Shown: positions 1-11,748, counted from the first letter of the stretch. The stretch: 64,000 nt of DNA from Molossus alvarezi (GCA_037176705.1 CM073885.1:149262579-149326578), one strand, 5' to 3'. Notes: generated from the letters alone by a model not told the origin. A program made the numbers and translations.

Positions 1-87
1 CTCATAGGCACTTCCAGGAAAACAACACCTATGCAGGGCTAAAAGGTAGTATGTTGAAAGGCTGCCAAATCAACTAGTACAGGTTGA

Positions 88-109
88 CTTTCCTGGTCCC
101 ATAGGAAAG
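88..109. repeat. Inverted repeat 1, 7-bp stem and 8-nt loop (every unit)
   Basis: CTTTCCT at 88-94 pairs perfectly with AGGAAAG at 103-109 around an 8-nt loop. It recurs at offset 88-109 of every unit and none of the diagnostic variants falls in it. Function unknown. Confidence 0.7.
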
Positions 110-161
110 AAGGCAGACACCTGCATTTACTTACAACACTGTTTAACACTCCAATGTAAAG

Positions 162-183
162 TATGCCCTGCACACCGGGCATA
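162..183. repeat. Inverted repeat 2, 7-bp stem and 8-nt loop (every unit)
   Basis: TATGCCC at 162-168 pairs perfectly with GGGCATA at 177-183 around an 8-nt loop, the same geometry as inverted repeat 1, centred 74 bp downstream of it. Present in every unit. Confidence 0.7.
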
Positions 184-222
184 GTTAGTGTGTAAGTAAT
201 TGAAATGGATAGCCAGGTCCAC

Positions 223-234
223 TGCACAAGTGCA
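223..234. repeat. Short dyad TGCAC-AA-GTGCA (every unit)
   Basis: A perfect 5-bp inverted repeat with a 2-nt spacer, third dyad in the first 240 bp of the unit. It is short enough to be a chance feature. Confidence 0.5.
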
Positions 235-1019
235 TTTTCTCTAGAACACTCCTCTTGTCCTAATTCACAGAGGTGTTCAATGTGAAAAACCCTTGGTTTT
301 GTCAGTGTCTTCCAATTCATGGATTTACTCCTTGCATGGAGACAACCAATGTTTCAACTACATCACTTTAGATGTGTTCAGTCTCACTGCTTCAAGAATG
401 CACATGTGTGACACCAGTAGTTATCAGTCTTTCCATTGATTCCGTCTTGGCCATACGTTGGTTCACTGTTCTGAGTAAGAATCATGTGAAACCAACTGCT
501 ACAGCAGAAACCAAGCTTTTTCCAAGGATCGCCTTCAAAAATGGGCTTCAATCCGATCCAATCTGTGAAACCATGAACAACGCAGAACACAAAAAGGGAT
601 AACTTTTGATTCTACACATAAGTGTGCTCTGTCCTAGTTGTTCTTTCCATGATATGACTGGATCTCCCTATAAAACGAGGAGAATGAATGTTAAAGTGTT
701 GATGTTACTCAAGATCTGTGCATTAACTGAACCCAAATGGAAATATTCCTTCATTCCAACAGTTGTTTGACTAGAACATGTGTGTTCACACTTTCCCTGC
801 AAAGGTACTTAACTTCCCAGGGAAAAACATGCCACTGAGTGAATGTGGCCCCTGGCTCTCACAGAGTTTTGCCAAGAATTCAGTATATCCAAGACTGCAC
901 CAGCAAGTCTTGTGTCTCTTTGTCTGGAACAAAAGAAACTTACACTGAGAAGTTTAAGTGTGATTACACCGTTACAAATGGACATTTCTTAAACACTTAA
1001 CCAAAACAACATATGCTTT

Positions 1020-1029
1020 GAGGATCCTC
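1020..1029. repeat. 10-bp perfect palindrome GAGGATCCTC (every unit)
   Basis: Self-complementary 10-mer containing one of two GGATCC sites per unit; the other is near offset 1812. It lies about 240 bp upstream of the CENP-B box. No function is inferred. Confidence 0.6.
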
Positions 1030-1259
1030 ATGCTCTAGGCTTCATGGAAGCGACTTTTGTGCCACTGAAGTGAAGAGTTCTAACACAATTCATTTGGAAT
1101 AGGTTTGGTTTGTATACACTCCCCTACAAACAAAGTAGAGTGAAAAGTATGTCTAAGGACCTATCAAAAGACAGGTTGCCACATTTCCTTACATGAATAC
1201 TTTCCACAACTCTACTAAGAACACCTAATCTGAAAAACAGTACAACAGTGGTGGTTCCA

Positions 1260-1276
1260 TTTCGTGTGAAGCGGGT
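1260..1276 (+). promoter_or_regulatory. CENP-B box, unit 1
   Basis: TTTCGTGTGAAGCGGGT has every invariant base of the core nTTCGnnnnAnnCGGGn. Against YTTCGTTGGAARCGGGA it differs only at positions 7, 8 and 17. CENP-B is the pogo-derived centromere protein that binds this motif in mammalian satellites. Nine fixed bases on two strands would be expected by chance in roughly 1-2% of sequences this long. Binding itself is inference. Confidence 0.82.
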
Positions 1277-1958
1277 ATAGCCCTAGAATCTTTTTCTAAA
1301 TATTTGGATATTATTTGAAGAAGGTTGTCTATTGGAACACAGTTCTTTGCACAGAGAGCCACTAAACAGTCAATTGGACACTGCAACCGTAGTAAGGTTT
1401 CCATTCTGCTCTTGAACTGAATGTTATTACATTATTCTGCACAGAAAGAACACCAGTCATGAACACTTTTGACTATGCCAGTGTATTCCCATAGGTGCTT
1501 CGGAGAAATAGTCTTGAAACAAGTGAATCCATGACCATTGTTCAAAGACTGACACTCCCTCTTTTAAATGGATCACTTTTTTGTTCTAATGGCTGGAATA
1601 AGGGGATTGAGTACTTGTCAGTTATCAAGAAATAGGCTGAATGTGTCACAGGGAATTAGAAAGATCGGTTCAGGAGGTTCCATTCTTGAACAAGGTACAA
1701 TTCCAGCATTTCACAATGATGGAAAGCGAGTACTTTGAATTCTCTGGAGAAAACAGGTATCTACTCCTTATGTTTTTTGAGGAAATCGGTACAAACAGTG
1801 AAATGTATGATGGATCCAAGAATGACACTGATTCATTCGGTAACAACTTTAAAGAATGTGTGTAGAACTGAATAGGCTATCGATTTCCATGACCTGAACA
1901 TTGCCCTAACCAATGTGTTTGATTTCTGCAGCCCAGCCTTTGTTGGATATCAAGATGA

Positions 1959-3916
1959 CTCATAGGCACTTCCAGGAAAACAACACCTATGCAGGGCTAA
2001 AAGGTAGTATGTTGAAAGGCTGCCAAATCAACTAGTACAGGTTGACTTTCCTGGTCCCATAGGAAAGAAGGCAGACACCTGCATTTACTTACAACACTGT
2101 TTAACACTCCAATGTAAAGTATGCCCTGCACACCGGGCATAGTTAGTGTGTAAGTAATTGAAATGGATAGCCAGGTCCACTGCACAAGTGCATTTTCTCT
2201 AGAACACTCCTCTTGTCCTAATTCACAGAGGTGTTCAATGTGAAAAACCCTTGGTTTTGTCAGTGTCTTCCAATTCATGGATTTACTCCTTGCATGGAGA
2301 CAACCAATGTTTCAACTACATCACTTTAGATGTGTTCAGTCTCACTGCTTCAAGAATGCACATGTGTGACACCAGTAGTTATCAGTCTTTCCATTGATTC
2401 CGTCTTGGCCATACGTTGGTTCACTGTTCTGAGTAAGAATCATGTGAAACCAACTGCTACAGCAGAAACCAAGCTTTTTCCAAGGATCGCCTTCAAAAAT
2501 GGGCTTCAATCCGATCCAATCTGTGAAACCATGAACAACGCAGAACACAAAAAGGGATAACTTTTGATTCTACACATAAGTGTGCTCTGTCCTAGTTGTT
2601 CTTTCCATGATATGACTGGATCTCCCTATAAAACGAGGAGAATGAATGTTAAAGTGTTCATGTTACTCAAGATCTGTGCATTAACTGAACCCAAATGGAA
2701 ATATTCCTTCATTCCAACAGTTGTTTGACTAGAACATGTGTGTTCACACTTTCCCTGCAAAGGTACTTAACTTCCCAGGGAAAAACATGCCACTGAGTGA
2801 ATGTGGCCCCTGGCTCTCACAGAGTTTTGCCAAGAATTCAGTATATCCAAGACTGCACCAGCAAGTCTTGTGTCTCTTTGTCTGGAACAAAAGAAACTTA
2901 CACTGAGAAGTTTAAGTGTGATTACACCGTTACAAATGGACATTTCTTAAACACTTAACCAAAACAACATATGCTTTGAGGATCCTCATGCTCTAGGCTT
3001 CATGGAAGCGACTTTTGTGCCACTGAAGTGAAGAGTTCTAACACAATTCATTTGGAATAGGTTTGGTTTGTATACACTCCCCTACAAACAAAGTAGAGTG
3101 AAAAGTATGTCTAAGGACCTATCAAAAGACAGGTTGCCACATTTCCTTACATGAATACTTTCCACAACTCTACTAAGAACACCTAATCTGAAAAACAGTA
3201 CAACAGTGGTGGTTCCATTTCGTGTGAAGCGGGTATAGCCCTAGAATCTTTTTCTCAATATTTGGATATTATTTGAAGAAGGTTGTCTATTGGAACACAG
3301 TTCTTTGCACAGAGAGCCACTAAACAGTCAATTGGACACTGCAACCGTAGTAAGGTTTCCATTCTGCTCTTGAACTGAATGTTATTACATTATTCTGCAC
3401 AGAAAGAACACCAGTCATGAACACTTTTGACTATGCCAGTGTATTCCCATAGGTGCTTCGGAGAAATAGTCTTGAAACAAGTGAATCCATGACCATTGTT
3501 CAAAGACTGACACTCCCTCTTTTAAATGGATCACTTTTTTGTTCTAATGGCTGGAATAAGGGGATTGAGTACTTGTCAGTTATCAAGAAATAGGCTGAAT
3601 GTGTCACAGGGAATTAGAAAGATCGGTTCAGGAGGTTCCATTCTTGAACAAGGTACAATTCCAGCATTTCACAATGATGGAAAGCGAGTACTTTGAATTC
3701 TCTGGAGAAAACAGGTATCTACTCCTTATGTTTTTTGAGGAAATCGGTACAAACAGTGAAATGTATGATGGATCCAAGAATGACACTGATTCATTCGGTA
3801 ACAACTTTAAAGAATGTGTGTAGAACTGAATAGGCTATCGATTTCCATGACCTGAACATTGCCCTAACCAATGTGTTTGATTTCTGCAGCCCAGCCTTTG
3901 TTGGATATCAAGATGA
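1959..3916 (+). repeat. Satellite unit 2 (H-like, 1298C)
   Basis: 29C 565G 971G 1137A 1161C 1298C 1521A. It closely resembles unit 25 apart from offset 565. Confidence 0.95.
3218..3234 (+). promoter_or_regulatory. CENP-B box, unit 2
   Basis: Same 17-mer as in unit 1. Confidence 0.82.
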
Positions 3917-5874
3917 CTCATAGGCACTTCCAGGAAAACAACACATATGCAGGGCTAAAAGGTAGTATGTTGAAAGGCTGCCAAATCAACTAGTACAGGT
4001 TGACTTTCCTGGTCCCATAGGAAAGAAGGCAGACACCTGCATTTACTTACAACACTGTTTAACACTCCAATGTAAAGTATGCCCTGCACACCGGGCATAG
4101 TTAGTGTGTAAGTAATTGAAATGGATAGCCAGGTCCACTGCACAAGTGCATTTTCTCTAGAACACTCCTCTTGTCCTAATTCACAGAGGTGTTCAATGTG
4201 AAAAACCCTTGGTTTTGTCAGTGTCTTCCAATTCATGGATTTACTCCTTGCATGGAGACAACCAATGTTTCAACTACATCACTTTAGATGTGTTCAGTCT
4301 CACTGCTTCAAGAATGCACATGTGTGACACCAGTAGTTATCAGTCTTTCCATTGATTCCGTCTTGGCCATACGTTGGTTCACTGTTCTGAGTAAGAATCA
4401 TGTGAAACCAACTGCTACAGCAGAAACCAAGCTTTTTCCAAGGATCGCCTTCAAAAATGGGCTTCAATCCGATCCAATCTGTGAAACCATGAACAACGCA
4501 GAACACAAAAAGGGATAACTTTTGATTCTACACATAAGTGTGCTCTGTCCTAGTTGTTCTTTCCATGATATGACTGGATCTCCCTATAAAACGAGGAGAA
4601 TGAATGTTAAAGTGTTCATGTTACTCAAGATCTGTGCATTAACTGAACCCAAATGGAAATATTCCTTCATTCCAACAGTTGTTTGACTAGAACATGTGTG
4701 TTCACACTTTCCCTGCAAAGGTACTTAACTTCCCAGGGAAAAACATGCCACTGAGTGAATGTGGCCCCTGGCTCTCACAGAGTTTTGCCAAGAATTCAGT
4801 ATATCCAAGACTGCACCAGCAAGTCTTGTGTCTCTTTGTCTGGAACAAAAGAAACTTACACTGAGAAGTTTAAGTGTGATTACACCTTTACAAATGGACA
4901 TTTCTTAAACACTTAACCAAAACAACATATGCTTTGAGGATCCTCATGCTCTAGGCTTCATGGAAGCGACTTTTGTGCCACTGAAGTGAAGAGTTCTAAC
5001 ACAATTCATTTGGAATAGGTTTGGTTTGTATACACTCCCCTACAAACAAAGTGGAGTGAAAAGTATGTCTAAGGACATATCAAAAGACAGGTTGCCACAT
5101 TTCCTTACATGAATACTTTCCACAACTCTACTAAGAACACCTAATCTGAAAAACAGTACAACAGTGGTGGTTCCATTTCGTGTGAAGCGGGTATAGCCCT
5201 AGAATCTTTTTCTCAATATTTGGATATTATTTGAAGAAGGTTGTCTATTGGAACACAGTTCTTTGCACAGAGAGCCACTAAACAGTCAATTGGACACTGC
5301 AACCGTAGTAAGGTTTCCATTCTGCTCTTGAACTGAATGTTATTACATTATTCTGCACAGAAAGAACACCAGTCATGAACACTTTTGACTATGCCAGTGT
5401 ATTCCCATAGGTGCTTCGGAGAAATAGTCTTGAAACTAGTGAATCCATGACCATTGTTCAAAGACTGACACTCCCTCTTTTAAATGGATCACTTTTTTGT
5501 TCTAATGGCTGGAATAAGGGGATTGAGTACTTGTCAGTTATCAAGAAATAGGCTGAATGTGTCACAGGGAATTAGAAAGATCGGTTCAGGAGGTTCCATT
5601 CTTGAACAAGGTACAATTCCAGCATTTCACAATGATGGAAAGCGAGTACTTTGAATTCTCTGGAGAAAACAGGTATCTACTCCTTATGTTTTTTGAGGAA
5701 ATCGGTACAAACAGTGAAATGTATGATGGATCCAAGAATGACACTGATTCATTCGGTAACAACTTTAAAGAATGTGTGTAGAACTGAATAGGCTATCGAT
5801 TTCCATGACCTGAACATTGCCCTAACCAATGTGTTTGATTTCTGCAGCCCAGCCTTTGTTGGATATCAAGATGA
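3917..5874 (+). repeat. Satellite unit 3 (type A)
   Basis: 29A 565G 971T 1137G 1161A 1298C 1521T. Same haplotype as units 9, 12 and 28. Confidence 0.95.
5176..5192 (+). promoter_or_regulatory. CENP-B box, unit 3
   Basis: Intact 17-mer. Confidence 0.82.
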
Positions 5875-7832
5875 CTCATAGGCACTTCCAGGAAAACAAC
5901 ACATATGCAGGGCTAAAAGGTAGTATGTTGAAAGGCTGCCAAATCAACTAGTACAGGTTGACTTTCCTGGTCCCATAGGAAAGAAGGCAGACACCTGCAT
6001 TTACTTACAACACTGTTTAACACTCCAATGTAAAGTATGCCCTGCACACCGGGCATAGTTAGTGTGTAAGTAATTGAAATGGATAGCCAGGTCCACTGCA
6101 CAAGTGCATTTTCTCTAGAACACTCCTCTTGTCCTAATTCACAGAGGTGTTCAATGTGAAAAACCCTTGGTTTTGTCAGTGTCTTCCAATTCATGGATTT
6201 ACTCCTTGCATGGAGACAACCAATGTTTCAACTACATCACTTTAGATGTGTTCAGTCTCACTGCTTCAAGAATGCACATGTGTGACACCAGTAGTTATCA
6301 GTCTTTCCATTGATTCCGTCTTGGCCATACGTTGGTTCACTGTTCTGAGTAAGAATCATGTGAAACCAACTGCTACAGCAGAAACCAAGCTTTTTCCAAG
6401 GATCGCCTTCAAAAATGGGCTTCAATCCGATCCAATCTCTGAAACCATGAACAACGCAGAACACAAAAAGGGATAACTTTTGATTCTACACATAAGTGTG
6501 CTCTGTCCTAGTTGTTCTTTCCATGATATGACTGGATCTCCCTATAAAACGAGGAGAATGAATGTTAAAGTGTTCATGTTACTCAAGATCTGTGCATTAA
6601 CTGAACCCAAATGGAAATATTCCTTCATTCCAACAGTTGTTTGACTAGAACATGTGTGTTCACACTTTCCCTGCAAAGGTACTTAACTTCCCAGGGAAAA
6701 ACATGCCACTGAGTGAATGTGGCCCCTGGCTCTCACAGAGTTTTGCCAAGAATTCAGTATATCCAAGACTGCACCAGCAAGTCTTGTGTCTCTTTGTCTG
6801 GAACAAAAGAAACTTACACTGAGAAGTTTAAGTGTGATTACACCTTTACAAATGGACATTTCTTAAACACTTAACCAAAACAACATATGCTTTGAGGATC
6901 CTCATGCTCTAGGCTTCATGGAAGCGACTTTTGTGCCACTGAAGTGAAGAGTTCTAACACAATTCATTTGGAATAGGTTTGGTTTGTATACACTCCCCTA
7001 CAAACAAAGTGGAGTGAAAAGTATGTCTAAGGACATATCAAAAGACAGGTTGCCACATTTCCTTACATGAATACTTTCCACAACTCTACTAAGAACACCT
7101 AATCTGAAAAACAGTACAACAGTGGTGGTTCCATTTCGTGTGAAGCGGGTATAGCCCTAGAATCTTTTTCTCAATATTTGGATATTATTTGAAGAAGGTT
7201 GTCTATTGGAACACAGTTCTTTGCACAGAGAGCCACTAAACAGTCAATTGGACACTGCAACCGTAGTAAGGTTTCCATTCTGCTCTTGAACTGAATGTTA
7301 TTACATTATTCTGCACAGAAAGAACACCAGTCATGAACACTTTTGACTATGCCAGTGTAATTCCATAGGTGCTTCGGAGAAATAGTCTTGAAACTAGTGA
7401 ATCCATGACCATTGTTCAAAGACTGACACTCCCTCTTTTAAATGGATCACTTTTTTGTTCTAATGGCTGGAATAAGGGGATTGAGTACTTGTCAGTTATC
7501 AAGAAATAGGCTGAATGTGTCACAGGGAATTAGAAAGATCGGTTCAGGAGGTTCCATTCTTGAACAAGGTACAATTCCAGCATTTCACAATGATGGAAAG
7601 CGAGTACTTTGAATTCTCTGGAGAAAACAGGTATCTACTCCTTATGTTTTTTGAGGAAATCGGTACAAACAGTGAAATGTATGATGGATCCAAGAATGAC
7701 ACTGATTCATTCGGTAACAACTTTAAAGAATGTGTGTAGAACTGAATAGGCTATCGATTTCCATGACCTGAACATTGCCCTAACCAATGTGTTTGATTTC
7801 TGCAGCCCAGCCTTTGTTGGATATCAAGATGA
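5875..7832 (+). repeat. Satellite unit 4 (type B)
   Basis: 29A 565C 971T 1137G 1161A 1298C, alternative 1486/1488, 1521T. Same haplotype as units 7, 10 and 13. Confidence 0.95.
7134..7150 (+). promoter_or_regulatory. CENP-B box, unit 4
   Basis: Intact 17-mer. Confidence 0.82.
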
Positions 7833-9790
7833 CTCATAGGCACTTCCAGGAAAACAACACATATGCAGGGCTAAAAGGTAGTACGTTGAAAGGCTGCCAA
7901 ATCAACTAGTACAGGTTGACTTTCCTGGTCCCATAGGAAAGAAGGCAGACACCTGCATTTACTTACAACACTGTTTAACACTCCAATGTAAAGTATGCCC
8001 TGCACACCGGGCATAGTTAGTGTGTAAGTAATTGAAATGGATAGCCAGGTCCACTGCACAAGTGCATTTTCTCTAGAACACTCCTCTTGTCCTAATTCAC
8101 AGAGGTGTTCAATGTGAAAAACCCTTGGTTTTGTCAGTGTCTTCCAATTCATGGATTTACTCCTTGCATGGAGACAACCAATGTTTCAACTACATCACTT
8201 TAGATGTGTTCAGTCTCACTGCTTCAAGAATGCACATGTGTGACACCAGTAGTTATCAGTCTTTCCATTGATTCCGTCTTGGCCATACGTTGGTTCACTG
8301 TTCTGAGTAAGAATCATGTGAAACCAACTGCTACAGCAGAAACCAAGCTTTTTCCAAGGATCGCCTTCAAAAATGGGCTTCAATCCGATCCAATCTCTGA
8401 AACCATGAACAACGCAGAACACAAAAAGGGATAACTTTTGATTCTACACATAAGTGTGCTCTGTCCTAGTTGTTCTTTCCATGATATGACTGGATCTCCC
8501 TATAAAACGAGGAGAATGAATGTTAAAGTGTTCATGTTACTCAAGATCTGTGCATTAACTGAACCCAAATGGAAATATTCCTTCATTCCAACAGTTGTTT
8601 GACTAGAACATGTGTGTTCACACTTTCCCTGCAAAGGTACTTAACTTCCCAGGGAAAAACATGCCACTGAGTGAATGTGGCCCCTGGCTCTCACAGAGTT
8701 TTGCCAAGAATTCAGTATATCCAAGACTGCACCAGCAAGTCTTGTGTCTCTTTGTCTGGAACAAAAGAAACTTACACTGAGAAGTTTAAGTGTGATTACA
8801 CCGTTACAAATGGACATTTCTTAAACACTTAACCAAAACAACATATGCTTTGAGGATCCTCATGCTCTAGGCTTCATGGAAGCGACTTTTGTGCCACTGA
8901 AGTGAAGAGTTCTAACACAATTCATTTGGAATAGGTTTGGTTTGTATACACTCCCCTACAAACAAAGTAGAGTGAAAAGTATGTCTAAGGACCTATCAAA
9001 AGACAGGTTGCCACATTTCCTTACATGAATACTTTCCACAACTCTACTAAGAACACCTAATCTGAAAAACAGTACAACAGTGGTGGTTCCATTTCGTGTG
9101 AAGCGGGTATAGCCCTAGAATCTTTTTCTCAATATTTGGATATTATTTGAAGAAGGTTGTCTATTGGAACACAGTTCTTTGCACAGAGAGCCACTAAACA
9201 GTCAATTGGACACTGCAACCGTAGTAAGGTTTCCATTCTGCTCTTGAACTGAATGTTATTACATTATTCTGCACAGAAAGAACACCAGTCATGAACACTT
9301 TTGACTATGCCAGTGTATTCCCATAGGTGCTTCGGAGAAATAGTCTTGAAACAAGTGAATCCATGACCATTGTTCAAAGACTGACACTCCCTCTTTTAAA
9401 TGGATCACTTTTTTGTTCTAATGGCTGGAATAAGGGGATTGAGTACTTGTCAGTTATCAAGAAATAGGCTGAATGTGTCACAGGGAATTAGAAAGATCGG
9501 TTCAGGAGGTTCCATTCTTGAACAAGGTACAATTCCAGCATTTCACAATGATGGAAAGCGAGTACTTTGAATTCTCTGGAGAAAACAGGTATCTACTCCT
9601 TATGTTTTTTGAGGAAATCGGTACAAACAGTGAAATGTATGATGGATCCAAGAATGACACTGATTCATTCGGTAACAACTTTAAAGAATGTGTGTAGAAC
9701 TGAATAGGCTATCGATTTCCATGACCTGAACATTGCCCTAACCAATGTGTTTGATTTCTGCAGCCCAGCCTTTGTTGGATATCAAGATGA
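7833..9790 (+). repeat. Satellite unit 5 (type C)
   Basis: 29A 52C 565C 971G 1137A 1161C 1298C 1521A. Same haplotype as units 8, 11 and 14. Confidence 0.95.
9092..9108 (+). promoter_or_regulatory. CENP-B box, unit 5
   Basis: Intact 17-mer. Confidence 0.82.
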
Positions 9791-10927
9791 CTCATAGGCA
9801 CTTCCAGGAAAACAACACATATGCAGGGCTAAAAGGTAGTATGTTGAAAGGCTGCCAAATCAACTAGTACAGGTTGACTTTCCTGGTCCCATAGGAAAGA
9901 AGGCAGACACCTGCATTTACTTACAACACTGTTTAACACTCCAATGTAAAGTATGCCCTGCACACCGGGCATAGTTAGTGTGTAAGTAATTGAAATGGAT
10001 AGCCAGGTCCACTGCACAAGTGCATTTTCTCTAGAACACTCCTCTTGTCCTAATTCACAGAGGTGTTCAATGTGAAAAACCCTTGGTTTTGTCAGTGTCT
10101 TCCAATTCATGGATTTACTCCTTGCATGGAGACAACCAATGTTTCAACTACATCACTTTAGATGTGTTCAGTCTCACTGCTTCAAGAATGCACATGTGTG
10201 ACACCAGTAGTTATCAGTCTTTCCATTGATTCCGTCTTGGCCATACGTTGGTTCACTGTTCTGAGTAAGAATCATGTGAAACCAACTGCTACAGCAGAAA
10301 CCAAGCTTTTTCCAAGGATCGCCTTCAAAAATGGGCTTCAATCCGATCCAATCTGTGAAACCATGAACAACGCAGAACACAAAAAGGGATAACTTTTGAT
10401 TCTACACATAAGTGTGCTCTGTCCTAGTTGTTCTTTCCATGATATGACTGGATCTCCCTATAAAACGAGGAGAATGAATGTTAAAGTGTTGATGTTACTC
10501 AAGATCTGTGCATTAACTGAACCCAAATGGAAATATTCCTTCATTCCAACAGTTGTTTGACTAGAACATGTGTGTTCACACTTTCCCTGCAAAGGTACTT
10601 AACTTCCCAGGGAAAAACATGCCACTGAGTGAATGTGGCCCCTGGCTCTCACAGAGTTTTGCCAAGAATTCAGTATATCCAAGACTGCACCAGCAAGTCT
10701 TGTGTCTCTTTGTCTGGAACAAAAGAAACTTACACTGAGAAGTTTAAGTGTGATTACACCGTTACAAATGGACATTTCTTAAACACTTAACCAAAACAAC
10801 ATATGCTTTGAGGATCCTCATGCTCTAGGCTTCATGGAAGCGACTTTTGTGCCACTGAAGTGAAGAGTTCTAACACAATTCATTTGGAATAGGTTTGGTT
10901 TGTATACACTCCCCTACAAACAAAGTA

Positions 10928-10950
10928 GAGTGAAAAGTATGTCTAAGGAC
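10928..10950. other. Haplotype switch point in unit 6
   Basis: At 10927 (offset 1137) the unit still carries A, as in type C/H copies; at 10951 (offset 1161) it carries A, as in type A copies. The two sites are otherwise linked as A-C or G-A in the ABC block, so an exchange or conversion end falls in this interval. Unit 27 shows the same combination at 52045 and 52069. Confidence 0.65.
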
Positions 10951-11049
10951 ATATCAAAAGACAGGTTGCCACATTTCCTTACATGAATACTTTCCACAAC
11001 TCTACTAAGAACACCTAATCTGAAAAACAGTACAACAGTGGTGGTTCCA

Positions 11050-11066
11050 TTTCGTGTGAAGCGGGT
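11050..11066 (+). promoter_or_regulatory. CENP-B box, unit 6
   Basis: Intact 17-mer, about 100 bp downstream of the haplotype switch in this chimeric unit. Confidence 0.82.
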
Positions 11067-11748
11067 ATAGCCCTAGAATCTTTTTCTCAATATTTGGATA
11101 TTATTTGAAGAAGGTTGTCTATTGGAACACAGTTCTTTGCACAGAGAGCCACTAAACAGTCAATTGGACACTGCAACCGTAGTAAGGTTTCCATTCTGCT
11201 CTTGAACTGAATGTTATTACATTATTCTGCACAGAAAGAACACCAGTCATGAACACTTTTGACTATGCCAGTGTATTCCCATAGGTGCTTCGGAGAAATA
11301 GTCTTGAAACTAGTGAATCCATGACCATTGTTCAAAGACTGACACTCCCTCTTTTAAATGGATCACTTTTTTGTTCTAATGGCTGGAATAAGGGGATTGA
11401 GTACTTGTCAGTTATCAAGAAATAGGCTGAATGTGTCACAGGGAATTAGAAAGATCGGTTCAGGAGGTTCCATTCTTGAACAAGGTACAATTCCAGCATT
11501 TCACAATGATGGAAAGCGAGTACTTTGAATTCTCTGGAGAAAACAGGTATCTACTCCTTATGTTTTTTGAGGAAATCGGTACAAACAGTGAAATGTATGA
11601 TGGATCCAAGAATGACACTGATTCATTCGGTAACAACTTTAAAGAATGTGTGTAGAACTGAATAGGCTATCGATTTCCATGACCTGAACATTGCCCTAAC
11701 CAATGTGTTTGATTTCTGCAGCCCAGCCTTTGTTGGATATCAAGATGA

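Larger units (their letters stand above)
1..1958 (+). repeat. Satellite unit 1 (H-like)
   Basis: 29C 565G 701G 971G 1137A 1161C 1298A 1521A. The 701G variant is shared only with unit 6. Confidence 0.95.
3917..9790 (+). repeat. Trimer ABC, copy 1 (5,874 bp)
   Basis: Units 3, 4 and 5 in the order A, B, C. A has 565G 971T 1137G 1161A 1521T. B has 565C, otherwise the same, plus the alternative 1486/1488. C has 52C 565C 971G 1137A 1161C 1521A. The order recurs three more times downstream, which makes this a second periodicity above the single unit. Confidence 0.88.
9791..11748 (+). repeat. Satellite unit 6 (chimeric)
   Basis: 29A 565G 701G 971G 1137A 1161A 1298C 1521T. The haplotype switches between offsets 1137 and 1161; the left part resembles unit 1 and the right part resembles type A. 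Confidence 0.95.

Noticed and set aside
12..20. TTCCAGGAA, a STAT-type palindrome
   Set aside because: A 9-bp match is expected by chance in a 2-kb unit, and nothing nearby suggests transcription control.
39..320. 93-codon reading frame on the minus strand, repeated in every unit
   Set aside because: No recognisable domain. Its persistence is explained by array homogeneity, not selection. The 52T/C variant changes a residue freely (His/Arg near the C-terminus).
372..602. Overlapping 76-codon (+) and 68-codon (-) reading frames in every unit
   Set aside because: They occupy opposite strands of the same bases, match nothing known, and the single variant at offset 565 changes a residue in both (Cys/Ser and Thr/Arg). 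Unit 22 carries two further replacements in the minus-strand frame.
774..787. Steroid-receptor-like inverted repeat GAACA-TGTG-TGTTC
   Set aside because: The spacer is 4 bases rather than the 3 needed for a glucocorticoid-type element, and a promoter context is absent.
1283..1322. Resemblance to alpha satellite (AGAATCT, then ATATTTGGA, then TTTGAAG)
   Set aside because: The similarity covers only about 35 bp, the CENP-B box sits on the wrong side of it compared with alpha satellite, and no 171-bp periodicity is visible.
1498..1514. Second CENP-B-like motif beginning CTTCGGAGAAATAG
   Set aside because: It keeps the TTCG and the central A but lacks CGGG, so it fails the core. It may be a decayed box, but evidence is too thin. 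Its CpG is lost in unit 21.
1641..1865. 74-codon reading frame on the plus strand in each complete unit
   Set aside because: No homology recognised, and in unit 21 the G to T at 40909 introduces a stop. Random open frames of this length are ordinary in AT-rich DNA.
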